Assembly: GCA_003022865.1 (NCBI GenBank)
Contig: PXSK01000001.1
Span: 1 to 51,839, forward strand
Direction: 5' to 3'
Length of the DNA: 51,839 nt
From: Halobacteriales archaeon SW_5_70_135
GTDB taxonomy: Archaea; Halobacteriota; Halobacteria; Halobacteriales; SW-7-71-33
Shown here: one piece after another, positions 1 through 8,850 of the stretch
Layout of the letters: every line of letters starts with the position of its first letter
Numbering within the stretch: position 1 is the first letter of the stretch
The notes under the pieces: model-generated
Seen by the model: only the letters and a program-made list of their open reading frames with translations
The model's database searches: none
What the model was told of the DNA's origin: nothing
Position numbers and translations under genes: made by a program

Positions 1-2157
1 GTGGACCTGCGGGCGCTGACCCGCGAACTCACGCTCTCGGAGGCGGTCGTCGACAAGGTCTACCTCTACGGCGACCGCAGTCTGCGGTTCAAGCTGCGCG
101 ACTACGAGCGCGACCGCGGTCGCGTCGAGCTGTTCGTCCGCGTCGGCGACCGGAAGGGACTGCACACCGTCGCACCCGACCGCGTTCCCGAGGCGCCGGA
201 GCGGCCGCCGGAGTTCGCCACACAGCTTCGCAACCGGATCTCGGGGGCGAACCTCGTCGCCGTCGAGCAGTACGGCTTCGACCGCGTCGTCCGCCTGGAG
301 TTCGAGCGCCCCGACGGGGACACCGCCGTCGTCGCGGAGCTGTTCGGCGACGGTAACGCCGCCGTCCTGAACGGCAACGGCGAGACGGTCGCCTGTCTGG
401 AGACCGTCCGCCTGAAGTCACGCACCGTGGCGCCGGGCGCGCCGTACGAGTACCCCGGCGAGCGGGTCGACCCGCTGGCGCTGGACCGGGACGCCTTCGC
501 CGCCGCCGTGCGCGACTCCGACACCGACCTCGTGCGCACCCTCGCCACGCAGCTGAACTTCGGCGGGCTGTACGCGGAGGAGCTGTGTACCCGTGCCGGC
601 GTCGAGAAGACCGTCTCCGTCGCCGCGGCGACCGACGAGCAGATCGACGCGCTGTACGACGCCGTCGTGCGACTGGACGACGAGCTCGGCGGCGACCTGA
701 ACCCGCACGTCTACTACGACGGGGACGACGGCGGCGGGAGCGAGCCCGAGCCGGACGACGACACCGCCGACGGCGTTCCGGGCCGACCGGTCGACGCGAC
801 GCCGGTGCCGCTGCGGGAGTACGAGGACGGCGTCGGTGACCCCGACCGTACCGGGTTGGTCGCCGAGTCCCGGGACACCTTCGACGGCGCGGTAGCGACG
901 TACTTCCGGCGGGCCCGCGAGTTCGAGGCGACGGTCGAGGCGACGCCGGACCGGCCGGACTTCGAGTCGGAGGTCGCGGAGTTCGAGCGCATCATCGAAC
1001 AGCAGGAGGGCGCCGTCGAGCAGTACGAGGCCCAAGCCGCCGAGACCCGCGAGAGGGCCGAGACGCTGTACGCGGAGTACGATCTGATAGACGAGGTGCT
1101 GTCGACGGTCCGGGCGGCCCGTCGGGAGGGCCGCTCCTGGGAGGCGATCGAGGAGCGACTGGCCGAGGGCCGCGAGCGCGGCATCGCGGCGGCGGCCGCG
1201 GTCGTCGACCTCGACCCCAGCGAAGGGGTCGTCACCGTCGCCGTCGGGGACCACCGGATCGACCTCGACGCGAGCGAGGGCGTCGAGCACAACGCCGACC
1301 GGCTCTACCGCGAGGCGAAGTCGATCGAGGAGAAGGCCGAGGGCGCGACGGAGGCGCTCGCGGACAGCCGCGAACAGCTCGCGGCCGTGAAGGAGCGCCG
1401 CGAGCGGTGGACGGCCGGTGAGACGAAGTCGGACGCGGACGCCGGCGCCGACGACGACGAGCCGGTCGACTGGCTCTCGCGGTCGTCGGTCCCGGTCCGC
1501 GCCGAGGAGCAGTGGTACGAGCGCTTCCGCTGGTTCAGGACGAGCGAGGACTTCCTCGTGCTCGGCGGCCGGAACGCCAAACAGAACGAGGAGCTCGTCG
1601 AGAAGTACTTGGAGAGCGGCGACCTGTTCCTCCACGCGCAGTCACACGGCGGGCCGGCGACGGTGCTGAAGGCGGCGGGTCCGAGCGAGTCCGCCCGCGA
1701 CGTGACGGTCCCCGAGCGTAGCAGGGCCGAGGCCGCACGGTTCGCCGTCTCCTACGCCTCGGTGTGGAAGGCCGGCCAGTACAGCGACGACGTCTACCTC
1801 GTGGACCACGACCAGGTGACGAAAACGCCCGAGAGCGGGGAGTATCTCGCGACGGGAGGGTTCGCGGTCCGCGGCGACCGCACCTACTTCGAGGACACCC
1901 CCGTCGACGTGGCCGTCGGCGTGCAGTGCGAGCCGTCGACCCGGGTGATCGGCGGCCCCGCCGACCCGGTCGAGGAGCGCGCCGAGACCACGACGCGCGT
2001 GGAGCCGGGCCGGTTCGCACAGGGCGACGTCGCCAAGCGCGTCTACCGCGAGTTCCGCGAGCGGTTCGCCGACGAGAGCTTCGTCCGGAAGGTCGCCTCG
2101 CCGGACCGCATCCAGCACTTCCTGCCGCCGGGTACGTCACGGATCGCCGAGGAGTGA
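1..2157 (+). CDS. rqcH: RqcH/NEMF-family ribosome-associated quality control protein (5' partial)
   Basis: Archaeal member of the Rqc2/NEMF/RqcH family, which binds stalled 50S-peptidyl-tRNA complexes and helps tag or extract the nascent chain. The visible 718 residues show an NFACT-N domain (about 1-230, with VDKVYLYGDRSLRFKLRD near the start), an acidic linker, a long charged coiled-coil region (about 290-470) and a C-terminal NFACT-R domain. NFACT-R carries WYERFRWFRTSEDFLVLGG and FLHAQSHGGPATV (about 505-560). The frame is open from base 1. Family members normally have several more residues before the VDLRALTREL segment, so the true start probably lies just outside the window. pelA follows on the same strand after about 100 bp, which groups two ribosome-rescue factors. 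Family assignment is firm; the cellular role is taken from the family. Confidence 0.92.
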   Translation: MDLRALTRELTLSEAVVDKVYLYGDRSLRFKLRDYERDRGRVELFVRVGDRKGLHTVAPDRVPEAPERPPEFATQLRNRISGANLVAVEQYGFDRVVRLEFERPDGDTAVVAELFGDGNAAVLNGNGETVACLETVRLKSRTVAPGAPYEYPGERVDPLALDRDAFAAAVRDSDTDLVRTLATQLNFGGLYAEELCTRAGVEKTVSVAAATDEQIDALYDAVVRLDDELGGDLNPHVYYDGDDGGGSEPEPDDDTADGVPGRPVDATPVPLREYEDGVGDPDRTGLVAESRDTFDGAVATYFRRAREFEATVEATPDRPDFESEVAEFERIIEQQEGAVEQYEAQAAETRERAETLYAEYDLIDEVLSTVRAARREGRSWEAIEERLAEGRERGIAAAAAVVDLDPSEGVVTVAVGDHRIDLDASEGVEHNADRLYREAKSIEEKAEGATEALADSREQLAAVKERRERWTAGETKSDADAGADDDEPVDWLSRSSVPVRAEEQWYERFRWFRTSEDFLVLGGRNAKQNEELVEKYLESGDLFLHAQSHGGPATVLKAAGPSESARDVTVPERSRAEAARFAVSYASVWKAGQYSDDVYLVDHDQVTKTPESGEYLATGGFAVRGDRTYFEDTPVDVAVGVQCEPSTRVIGGPADPVEERAETTTRVEPGRFAQGDVAKRVYREFRERFADESFVRKVASPDRIQHFLPPGTSRIAEE

Positions 2158-2160
2158 ACC

Positions 2161-2183
2161 GCCTCGGGATCAGGCCCCGAGGC
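2161..2183. other. 8-bp-stem hairpin after rqcH
   Basis: GCCTCGGG and CCCGAGGC form a perfect eight-base-pair inverted repeat with a seven-base loop, a few bases after the rqcH stop codon. No T-tract follows, so it is not a typical archaeal terminator. It might be an RNA-stabilising hairpin or a chance GC palindrome. Confidence 0.3.
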
Positions 2184-2261
2184 ATTCGCCTTGACAGCCG
2201 GTAAACGCCGGCGACGCCGCGAGATGGCAGGACACTTCAGCCGGGGGCGCCGACCGACGGT

Positions 2262-3413
2262 ATGCGCGTACAGGAGCGGGCCCGCGGCGCCGAGGGCCGC
2301 GAGCGCTGGACGCTCGTGCCCGAGAGTCTGGACGACCTCTGGCACCTGCAGTACGTCGTCGAACCGGGCGACCTCGTCGCCGGGGACACCACGCGGCGCG
2401 TCCAGCGCGACGACGACCGGCTGCGGGACACGGGCGGCGAGCGCGAGCACATGTACGTCACCGTACGGGTGACGGACGCGGAGTTCGCCGAGTTCGCGAA
2501 CCGGCTCCGCGTCGGCGGGGAGATCGTCGACTGCTCCCGGGAGGACCAACTGGGCCACCACCACACGCTGAACGTCGAGCCGCGCACCGAGATCGAGATC
2601 GAGAAGCGGTTCAAGCCGGACCAGCGCGACCGCATCGAGGAGGCCGTCGCCGCGAGCGAGAACCCCGACGTCGCCGTCGTCACCGTCGAGGAGGGACGCG
2701 CCTTCGTCCACACCGTCGCACAGTACGGCGTCGAGGAGTACGCCTCCGTCTCGGGACCGACCGGGAAGGGGGAGTACGCACGGGACCGCTCCGAGCTGTT
2801 CGCCCGGCTGGTCGACGCGCTCCGACCGCTGGAGGTCGACGCCGTCGTCCTCGCCGGGCCGGGGTTCACGAAGGAAGACGCCCTCTCGCACCTGGAGGAA
2901 ACGGCGCCCGAGACCGCCGAGACGGTGACCGTCGTCGACACGACGAGCGTCGGCGACCGCGGCGTCCACGAGGTGCTCAAGCGTGGTGCCGTCGACGAGA
3001 TCCAGCAGGAGACACGCGTCGCCCGCGAGGCGGAGTACGTCGACGAACTCACCGCACGGATCGCCGACGACGGCGCCGTCGCCTACGGGCCGGACGCCGT
3101 CGCCACCGCCGTCGAGTACGGCGCCGTCGAGCGACTGCTCGTCCTCGACCGGTGGCTGCGGGACCGACGGACCGAGCGCGCCTCGACGTCCGAAAGCGTC
3201 GCCGCCGAGGCCGGCGGCGGAGCCGTCCACGACGAGCGGAGCGAGCCGAGCGAGCCCGACGACGGCGACGGCGAGGTCGACCCCGACGACCTGATCCGTC
3301 GCGTCGAACAGCAGGGCGGTGACGTGACCGTCTTCTCCGCGGAGTTCGCCCCGGGACAGCAGCTCGACAACCTCGGTGGGATCGCCGCCCTGCTGCGGTA
3401 CCGGATCGACTGA
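2262..3413 (+). CDS. pelA: mRNA surveillance protein Pelota
   Basis: Archaeal Pelota (Dom34), which enters the A site of stalled ribosomes and, with aEF1A and ABCE1, splits them. The 383 residues contain the N-terminal Sm-like domain (about 1-140; [22 protein letters not shown] is the family signature), the central eRF1-like domain (about 145-270) and the C-terminal eRF1_3 domain (about 275-383, ending [21 protein letters not shown]). It lacks the eRF1 GGQ motif, as expected for Pelota. An acidic low-complexity insert near 315-345 is a typical haloarchaeal surface loop. It lies on the same strand as the NEMF homologue upstream, so the two may be co-expressed. Identification is secure. Confidence 0.95.
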   Translation: MRVQERARGAEGRERWTLVPESLDDLWHLQYVVEPGDLVAGDTTRRVQRDDDRLRDTGGEREHMYVTVRVTDAEFAEFANRLRVGGEIVDCSREDQLGHHHTLNVEPRTEIEIEKRFKPDQRDRIEEAVAASENPDVAVVTVEEGRAFVHTVAQYGVEEYASVSGPTGKGEYARDRSELFARLVDALRPLEVDAVVLAGPGFTKEDALSHLEETAPETAETVTVVDTTSVGDRGVHEVLKRGAVDEIQQETRVAREAEYVDELTARIADDGAVAYGPDAVATAVEYGAVERLLVLDRWLRDRRTERASTSESVAAEAGGGAVHDERSEPSEPDDGDGEVDPDDLIRRVEQQGGDVTVFSAEFAPGQQLDNLGGIAALLRYRID

Positions 3414-3634
3414 GCGACCGCGAGACGCCGGGGCCGGACCGCCGCGGAGACGGAGGGTGTCGGCCCCCCGTCTGCGGGGACGAGCGTCGGCGACACGCGG
3501 GGTGCTCGCGCCGAGTGAACGCCACCCTCACGCGTCCCTCGCCGGTACGGCGACCCGCGAGGGCGGGTCGGCGGTCGGTCGAGAGCGGCGCCGACTGACG
3601 CCACGACTCACCGTCTCGGCCCGCCGAGACCGGG
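3414..3634. other. Intergenic region, nothing recognised
   Basis: This GC-rich stretch lies between the convergent ends of pelA and the TrmB-type regulator gene. No credible coding frame, repeat or promoter was seen; it probably holds the two transcription ends. Confidence 0.5.
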
Positions 3635-4429
3635 TCACCCCGTCCCGTCGACGCCGAGTCCGACCTCGGTCAGTCGGATGAGCACGGTCGCCATGTTGCT
3701 GTGAGCGCTCCAGATGGCCGTCTCACCCGCGTCGCCGTCGTCGTCGTCGTCGACGGCACCGGTGACGCTGAGGAGGACGACGTCGTCGTCGACGAGGAGA
3801 ATCCGGCCGCTGCGGTCGTCGCCGTCGACCGTGGGTGGTGTGTCGGCGACGTCGATCGGTTCGCCGAAGCGCTCGCGGACGGACGGACTCCTGCTCACGA
3901 CGGTCGTCCGGACGCCGTCGTCGGCGGCCGCCTCGAGTGCGGTCACGACCTCCTCCGGCGCCAGCTCCGGGAGGCGGGCGCCGAACAGTACCCGTCTCTG
4001 GGCCTCCGCCAGGAGTTCGAGCACGCGGTCGGTGACGGCCGCCCGACCCCGCACCGTCCAGATGTCCTCGCGCTGTTCGTCGGCGGTCTCGCGGACGCGG
4101 TCGACGTAGTCGAACGCTCGCGTCGACTCCCGGTCGAAGCGGGTCCGGAGCGTGGAGCGTGCGGCCTCGACGCCGATCGGCCGGTACTGCATCGGCGAGG
4201 ACTGCTGGACGCCGGCCAGCCCACGGTCCGCCAGCGACTCCGCGGCACTGTACACCTGCGACCGGGGCACGTCGGTCACCTCGGACACCTCGCGGGCGGT
4301 GCCGACCCCGAGCCGGTGGAGCGCGATGAACACCCGGGCCTCGTAGCCCGTCAGCCCGAGTCGCTCGAACGCCTCGACGGCGCGGTCCTCGTCCGTCGGC
4401 GTGGCGTCCGGGCGGTCGTCCTCGCTCAC
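3635..4429 (-). CDS. TrmB-family transcriptional regulator
   Basis: 264 residues. An N-terminal winged helix of TrmB type covers about 18-85: AFERLGLTGYEARVFIALHR, then TAREVSEVTDVPRSQVYSAAESLADRGL. A helical linker follows, then a PLD-like C-terminal sensor-type domain (about 115-255; TVRGRAAVTDRVLELLAEA, VLFGARLPEL, TVVSRSPSVRERFGEP) with an acidic loop. Relatives are repressors or activators responding to sugars or other small molecules; the ligand here is unknown. The start is a GTG at 4427-4429 that overlaps the stop of the upstream exporter gene (GTGA). The two are therefore translated from one transcript, which suggests the regulator controls the exporter. Confidence 0.85.
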   Translation of the reverse strand: MSEDDRPDATPTDEDRAVEAFERLGLTGYEARVFIALHRLGVGTAREVSEVTDVPRSQVYSAAESLADRGLAGVQQSSPMQYRPIGVEAARSTLRTRFDRESTRAFDYVDRVRETADEQREDIWTVRGRAAVTDRVLELLAEAQRRVLFGARLPELAPEEVVTALEAAADDGVRTTVVSRSPSVRERFGEPIDVADTPPTVDGDDRSGRILLVDDDVVLLSVTGAVDDDDDGDAGETAIWSAHSNMATVLIRLTEVGLGVDGTG

Positions 4430-7400
4430 CGCGACCCCTCCCCGTCATCGTCGACATCGTCGTCGACGCCGGCGCCGTCGTCGTCACCGTCGGCGGGCGG
4501 AACCGGCTCGGCGGCGCCGCCGAACATCGACGGTCCGTCTCCGTCCTCTCCCGTGTCGGCGTCGTCCACGTCGGGGCCGAGGTAGTCCGTCCAGACGACG
4601 AGTAGGCTCGGCAACACCAGCACGCCGGCGAGGAAGGCGTAGACGATCGTCATGCCGGTGATGAGCCCGAACTGCTGGAGGGCGGGGAAGACGGCGACCA
4701 CGAGCGTGCCGAAGCCGCCGACGGTCGTCGCCGCCGAGCCGAGCAGCGCGCCGCCGGTGCCGGTCAGGGTCGTCTCCATCGCCTCGTGGACGTCGCCGCG
4801 ACGTCGGAGTTCGAGCATGTACCGCTCGCTGAGGTGGATCGAGTAGGCGACGCCCAGCCCCACCGTGAGCGAGGTGATCGTGCCGGTGAGGACGTTGAAG
4901 GGCTGGTCGAGGACGAACATCGTCCCGAGGATCCACGCCACCGACAGCGCCACCGGCAGCAGCGTCACCGCTCCCAGCGAGGCACTCCCCTCCGTGACGC
5001 GGTAGGCGAGCATCAGGAACAGGAACACCGCGACGACGGAGACGATCAGGCTCTCGATCACCGTATCGAGCAGGTCGTCCTGGACCACCTGGTTGACGAC
5101 CTCGGAGCCGGTCGCCGTCGCCGTGAGGCCGTCGCCCCGTGCCTGGTCGGCCATCGCCCGCGTCTCGCGGGTGACCGTCTCCGTGCCGGCGGTGCCTTTC
5201 ACCGTGACGACGACGCGGGCGGCCCTGTACTCGCCGCCCTCACGGTGGATCACGCCGGCGGCCCGCTCGGGCGCCACCTCGAAGAACGTCGCCAGTACCC
5301 GCTCGACGTCGCGGTCCGGCACGCCGTCGTCGTCGGTGTCGGCCGCGGCGAACACCCGGTCGAACCGCTCGCTCTCCGAGCGCAGGTCCCGCATCTCCCC
5401 CAGCGGGCCGCGGACGTCGCTGTCGCCGCTGGCGAGCTCGAAGGTGACCGGCGACGCCGCCGCCCGGCGTTCGACGGCGTCGAGTCGCTGCATGGCCGCC
5501 GGCGTCGCCAGTCCGCCGCCTCGATCGTGTATCAGTACCTGTGACCGACTGTCCTCGCGGCGGAAGTTCTCGTTGACGTACTCCAGGTTCGCCTTCGCGG
5601 TGTACTCGCCGGGCCGGAACGGCTCCGGCAGCGACTGCGTCCACTCCGGCGGGTCGGAGGCGAGGAAGTCCGACTGCTCGAAGCTGGTCGACACCTGACT
5701 GCCGCCGACGGCGGCGACGCCGGTGACCAGCAGCGCGATCAGGATCACCGCGGCCGGCGACCGTCGAGCGGCCCACGCGCCCGCCGAGAGCACTCGACTG
5801 AGCACGCCACCGCCGGTCCCGAACGCTCGCTTCCGGCGGTCGAGACCGACCCCCTCCAGCAGCTCGTCGAGTTCGATCTTCATCGCGGGGACGAAGGCGC
5901 CGAACACCAGCATCGTGCCGGCGATCCCGATCGAGGAGACCACGCCGAAGTCCCGGATCGGACCGATCGGGCTGATCAGGTTCGAGGAGAAGCCGATGAC
6001 CGTCGTCGCCGTCACCCAGGCCAGGGCCACGCCGACGCCGGCGATGGCGGCCCCCATCGACCCCCGCGGCGGGTCGTCGGAGCCGCGCTGCTCGCGGTGG
6101 CGCATGAAGATGTGGATCGCGTAGTCGATCGACAGCCCGATCAGCAACACCGGCACGGCGACGAGCACCTGGTTGAAGCCGATCCCCAGCCAGCCCATCG
6201 CGCCGAAGGTGATCCCCAACACGGAGAAGATGCCGACGAAGCCGAGCACGATGTCCAGCAGGTCGCGGTAGGCGATCACCAGCGTGACCAGGACGAAGAC
6301 CAGCGCGAGCGGCCCGACCAGCAGGAAGCTGTCCGACTGTGACCGGCTGATCTCGTCGCTGACGATCCCGAACCCGAAGACGACGTACTCGTCGCCGCCG
6401 CTCGGAGCGAGGTCGCGCATCCGCTGCTGGGCGTCGGTCAGCCGGTCCGACGGCCCGCCCGGACCCTGGACGGAACTGCCGCCGTCCGTCCGCTGGGTGA
6501 TCACCATCGTGCGGGCGCTCGCCTCCGTCGACCCCGGCTCGTACCCCGTCGGCAACAGCCGGAAGACGAGCTCCCGAGTCCGGCCGCCGTCGCCGACCCC
6601 GCCGGCGCCGCCGTCGCGGCTCACCAGCCGCTCGACCACCGACTCGACGGCCGAGTCGTTCATCGACTCGAGTCGCTCGATCTGTGTCGACAGCGACGGC
6701 GTCGAGGCGTTGCGCAGCGCCGCGCGTCGCTCCCCGAGCGCCTCGAACTCCGCCCGGAGCTGTTCGGCGTCGGCCTGCAGTTCCTGGCCGCGCTCTTCCA
6801 GGCGCTCGGCGTCGGCGTCCAGGGCGGCGAAGCGGTCCGCGAGGACGCCCTCGGTCCCGAGTCGCGTCGCCTGCTCGATGTCGTCGCCGACCTCGGCGGC
6901 CCGCTCCTCGAACGTCTCCCGGTCTATCTCGTCGGCTTCGAGCGCCAGGCGCAGCTCGGTCAGGCGACTCTGCAGGTCGCGCAGCCGGTCGAACGCCCGC
7001 CGGAACGTCGCCGTCTCCGTCGCGTTCAGGTCGACGGTCGCCTCCGTGCGGGTCGCCGTGAGGTCGGCCCTGAGCCGGTCCGCCGCCCGCTCGTACTCCG
7101 TCTCGGAGACATTGCCGGCCTCCAGCGAGGCGTTCAGCCGCACGAACCGCGCCTGCAGTTCGCGGGTCCGGTTCAGCACCGCCGCCAGCTCGTCGGCGGT
7201 CGCGTTCAGTCGCCGACCGCGCTCCTGCAGGGTGGTGCGGTCCCGCTGGAGTCGCTCGCGGCGCTCGGTCAGACTCTCGTTGCGACGCTGGAGCGCTCCG
7301 AACTCCGCCTGCAGGTCACGCGCCTGCCCGGTCCGGACCGCCGCGATCGCGACGGCGTTCGAGACACCGACGACCGAGCGGTTCTCCGCCAGCGTGACGT

Positions 7401-7719
7401 TGACCGCTTCGTCGTCCCGCAGCGACCGCTGGTAGTGCAGCGACCGCAGGAGCGACTCCCGGTCGAGCACGTTGTCGTCCCCGTCACGCACGATGACCTG
7501 GACGGTCGTCGTGTCGTCGTCGCCGCCGGTGAAGTTCGTCTCGACGTAGTCGAGTGCCTCGGCCTCCGGACCGTCGCTCTCGAACTGCGACAGCGAGGAG
7601 GACTGCTCGACGCTCGTCGCCCCGGCGCTCAGCAGCACCACGACGACGAGCGAGACGACGATCACCAGCCCGCTGTGCTCGGTCACGAGCGCCGCCAGAC
7701 GGTCGCTCACGGGTCCCAC
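4426..7719 (-). CDS. RND/MMPL superfamily exporter with large coiled-coil extracytoplasmic loop
   Basis: 1097-residue membrane transporter of the RND/MMPL group. The first membrane helix is near 15-35. A very long extracytoplasmic loop follows, and about 120-340 is dense in heptad-like charged repeats with many Arg/Glu/Leu (coiled coil). A first membrane bundle (about 440-620) contains GLSIDYAIHIFMRH, the sterol-sensing-like signature. A second extracytoplasmic domain follows, then a second bundle (about 890-1060) with the degenerate copy GLGVAYSIHLSERYM. The C-terminus is acidic. Substrate is unknown; relatives export lipids or other hydrophobic molecules. Start taken as GTG at 7717-7719, with GTG at 7708-7710 as an alternative. 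It forms an operon with the overlapping TrmB-type regulator. The coiled-coil insert is much larger than in ordinary MMPL proteins. Confidence 0.88.
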   Translation of the reverse strand: MGPVSDRLAALVTEHSGLVIVVSLVVVVLLSAGATSVEQSSSLSQFESDGPEAEALDYVETNFTGGDDDTTTVQVIVRDGDDNVLDRESLLRSLHYQRSLRDDEAVNVTLAENRSVVGVSNAVAIAAVRTGQARDLQAEFGALQRRNESLTERRERLQRDRTTLQERGRRLNATADELAAVLNRTRELQARFVRLNASLEAGNVSETEYERAADRLRADLTATRTEATVDLNATETATFRRAFDRLRDLQSRLTELRLALEADEIDRETFEERAAEVGDDIEQATRLGTEGVLADRFAALDADAERLEERGQELQADAEQLRAEFEALGERRAALRNASTPSLSTQIERLESMNDSAVESVVERLVSRDGGAGGVGDGGRTRELVFRLLPTGYEPGSTEASARTMVITQRTDGGSSVQGPGGPSDRLTDAQQRMRDLAPSGGDEYVVFGFGIVSDEISRSQSDSFLLVGPLALVFVLVTLVIAYRDLLDIVLGFVGIFSVLGITFGAMGWLGIGFNQVLVAVPVLLIGLSIDYAIHIFMRHREQRGSDDPPRGSMGAAIAGVGVALAWVTATTVIGFSSNLISPIGPIRDFGVVSSIGIAGTMLVFGAFVPAMKIELDELLEGVGLDRRKRAFGTGGGVLSRVLSAGAWAARRSPAAVILIALLVTGVAAVGGSQVSTSFEQSDFLASDPPEWTQSLPEPFRPGEYTAKANLEYVNENFRREDSRSQVLIHDRGGGLATPAAMQRLDAVERRAAASPVTFELASGDSDVRGPLGEMRDLRSESERFDRVFAAADTDDDGVPDRDVERVLATFFEVAPERAAGVIHREGGEYRAARVVVTVKGTAGTETVTRETRAMADQARGDGLTATATGSEVVNQVVQDDLLDTVIESLIVSVVAVFLFLMLAYRVTEGSASLGAVTLLPVALSVAWILGTMFVLDQPFNVLTGTITSLTVGLGVAYSIHLSERYMLELRRRGDVHEAMETTLTGTGGALLGSAATTVGGFGTLVVAVFPALQQFGLITGMTIVYAFLAGVLVLPSLLVVWTDYLGPDVDDADTGEDGDGPSMFGGAAEPVPPADGDDDGAGVDDDVDDDGEGSR

Positions 7720-7946
7720 CGACTCCCGACACCGGCCACGATCATTGTTGTTATGCGCCTACTAACAGCCGTCCCATTTAACTCTCTCGTGTCGGGAGCG
7801 ACCGACGCCGTTGTTCGACGGGCTCCGGTCGGTCGTCGGCGGGCGGGGGCCGGAGGGCCGGCCCCCGATGAACCCAGGAGTGACCGGTGAGCGTCGTGCG
7901 CGGGGTCGGCACCGGTCGCCCGAGGGGTCGACCCCGCCGACGACCG
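7720..7946. other. Intergenic region holding the exporter promoter
   Basis: It separates two minus-strand genes. An AT-rich patch at about 7745-7792, read on the minus strand as AGAGTTAAATGG and TTAGTAGGCGCATAACAAC, is the likely promoter or operator area of the exporter-regulator operon. The rest is GC-rich without a coding frame. Confidence 0.4.
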
Positions 7947-8654
7947 TCACCCGGTGGTGTCCTCTTCGGTGAGACGCCGTCGACCGTTCGTCGCGGGCTC
8001 GACTTCCCGGCCGCCGGTCGTCGACTCCTCGGCGTCGTCGGGGGCGGCCCTGTCCTCGACGACCCCGGCGACGGCCGCGACGACCCGGGTCGCGCCGGCG
8101 AGCACGTCGGGGTCCGCGACCGACTCGGCGGTGTACGTGACGACCCCGATCCGGTCGTCGACGCGGAGTTCCCCGCCGGCGGTCCGCAGCAGTGCCGGGA
8201 GGTCGGTGCCCGGCGGGACGTCCTCGTCGTCGGGGCGGGCGGCGACGAACCCGGTGCCGACGCGGGCGACCGACAGCGGCGTCTCGACGACCGTCCGGGC
8301 GTCCTCGCCGGCTCGCCGCAGCGTCACCGGCCGGCCGTCGACGCGAGTCTCGTAGACGGCGGCCGACGAGACGGTGTCGACCGGTCCGAATCCCGCCCGC
8401 TCCGAGAGCGACGCCAGGGCGTCGGGGTCGTCCGCGGCGAACGGGCTCGGGAGCGACGGGTCGACGGAGGAGCGACCGGCGAGATACCACGAGGCGCCGA
8501 CCCAGAGGGCGGCGACGCCCGCGACCGCCAGCACGGCGAACAGCAGCACGGCGCCGTCGGCGAGGAGAGCGGCGGCCAGCGGGCCGGCGACCGCGAGCAG
8601 CGCCGCGGCCGCGAGACTGCGAAGCGGGGGGCCGTCGCCGTCGACAGTGTCCAT
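7947..8654 (-). CDS. Hypothetical membrane protein with two N-terminal helices
   Basis: I do not recognise a named family. From the ATG at 8652-8654 it encodes 235 residues. Two adjacent hydrophobic segments (about 11-32 and 34-57) form a membrane hairpin. A cytoplasmic or extracellular domain of about 150 residues follows, rich in Asp, Val and Ala, with strand-like stretches (TVSSAAVYETRVDGRPVTLR, ELRVDDRIGVVTYTAESV). The tail is polar. The open frame extends 19 codons further upstream, but the ATG fits better because that extension is arginine-rich and runs into the promoter region shared with RNase J. It is divergent from the RNase J gene. Function unknown; it looks like a conserved haloarchaeal membrane protein. 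Confidence 0.6.
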   Translation of the reverse strand: MDTVDGDGPPLRSLAAAALLAVAGPLAAALLADGAVLLFAVLAVAGVAALWVGASWYLAGRSSVDPSLPSPFAADDPDALASLSERAGFGPVDTVSSAAVYETRVDGRPVTLRRAGEDARTVVETPLSVARVGTGFVAARPDDEDVPPGTDLPALLRTAGGELRVDDRIGVVTYTAESVADPDVLAGATRVVAAVAGVVEDRAAPDDAEESTTGGREVEPATNGRRRLTEEDTTG

Positions 8655-8710
8655 CGACCGAGCGTAGCGGCCGCGACCGCCTAAGTCTGCCGTCGCCCAC
8701 GAGCCGCGCA

Positions 8711-8719
8711 CTTTTTAAC
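8711..8719 (+). promoter_or_regulatory. TATA-like box for RNase J
   Basis: CTTTTTAAC is the only AT-rich run between the divergent genes. It predicts transcription from about 8738, giving a 5' leader of about 110 bases before the RNase J ATG. That is long for a haloarchaeal gene. Confidence 0.45.
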
Positions 8720-8850
8720 AGCGGGCGACGAAGAACGTGTAAGTGCTGCGGGCCAGCGGCGAGGGGAGCGACCGACGGCCGAGAGACGCCGAGGTCGTCT
8801 CGCCGGGGCCCGAGCAGTTCGGTACGAAAGCAGCGGCTTTCAGTGACACA

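Noticed and set aside
418-1635. 405-codon minus-strand open frame opposite rqcH
   Set aside because: Antisense to a secure NFACT gene; composition typical of a shadow frame.
4434-4475. GACGAT-rich simple sequence near the exporter C-terminus as a regulatory repeat
   Set aside because: It is coding: Asp-rich tail codons of the exporter, common in halophiles.
8743-8850. N-terminal extension of RNase J from an upstream GTG
   Set aside because: The 36 extra residues have no family similarity; [17 protein letters not shown] is the normal start.
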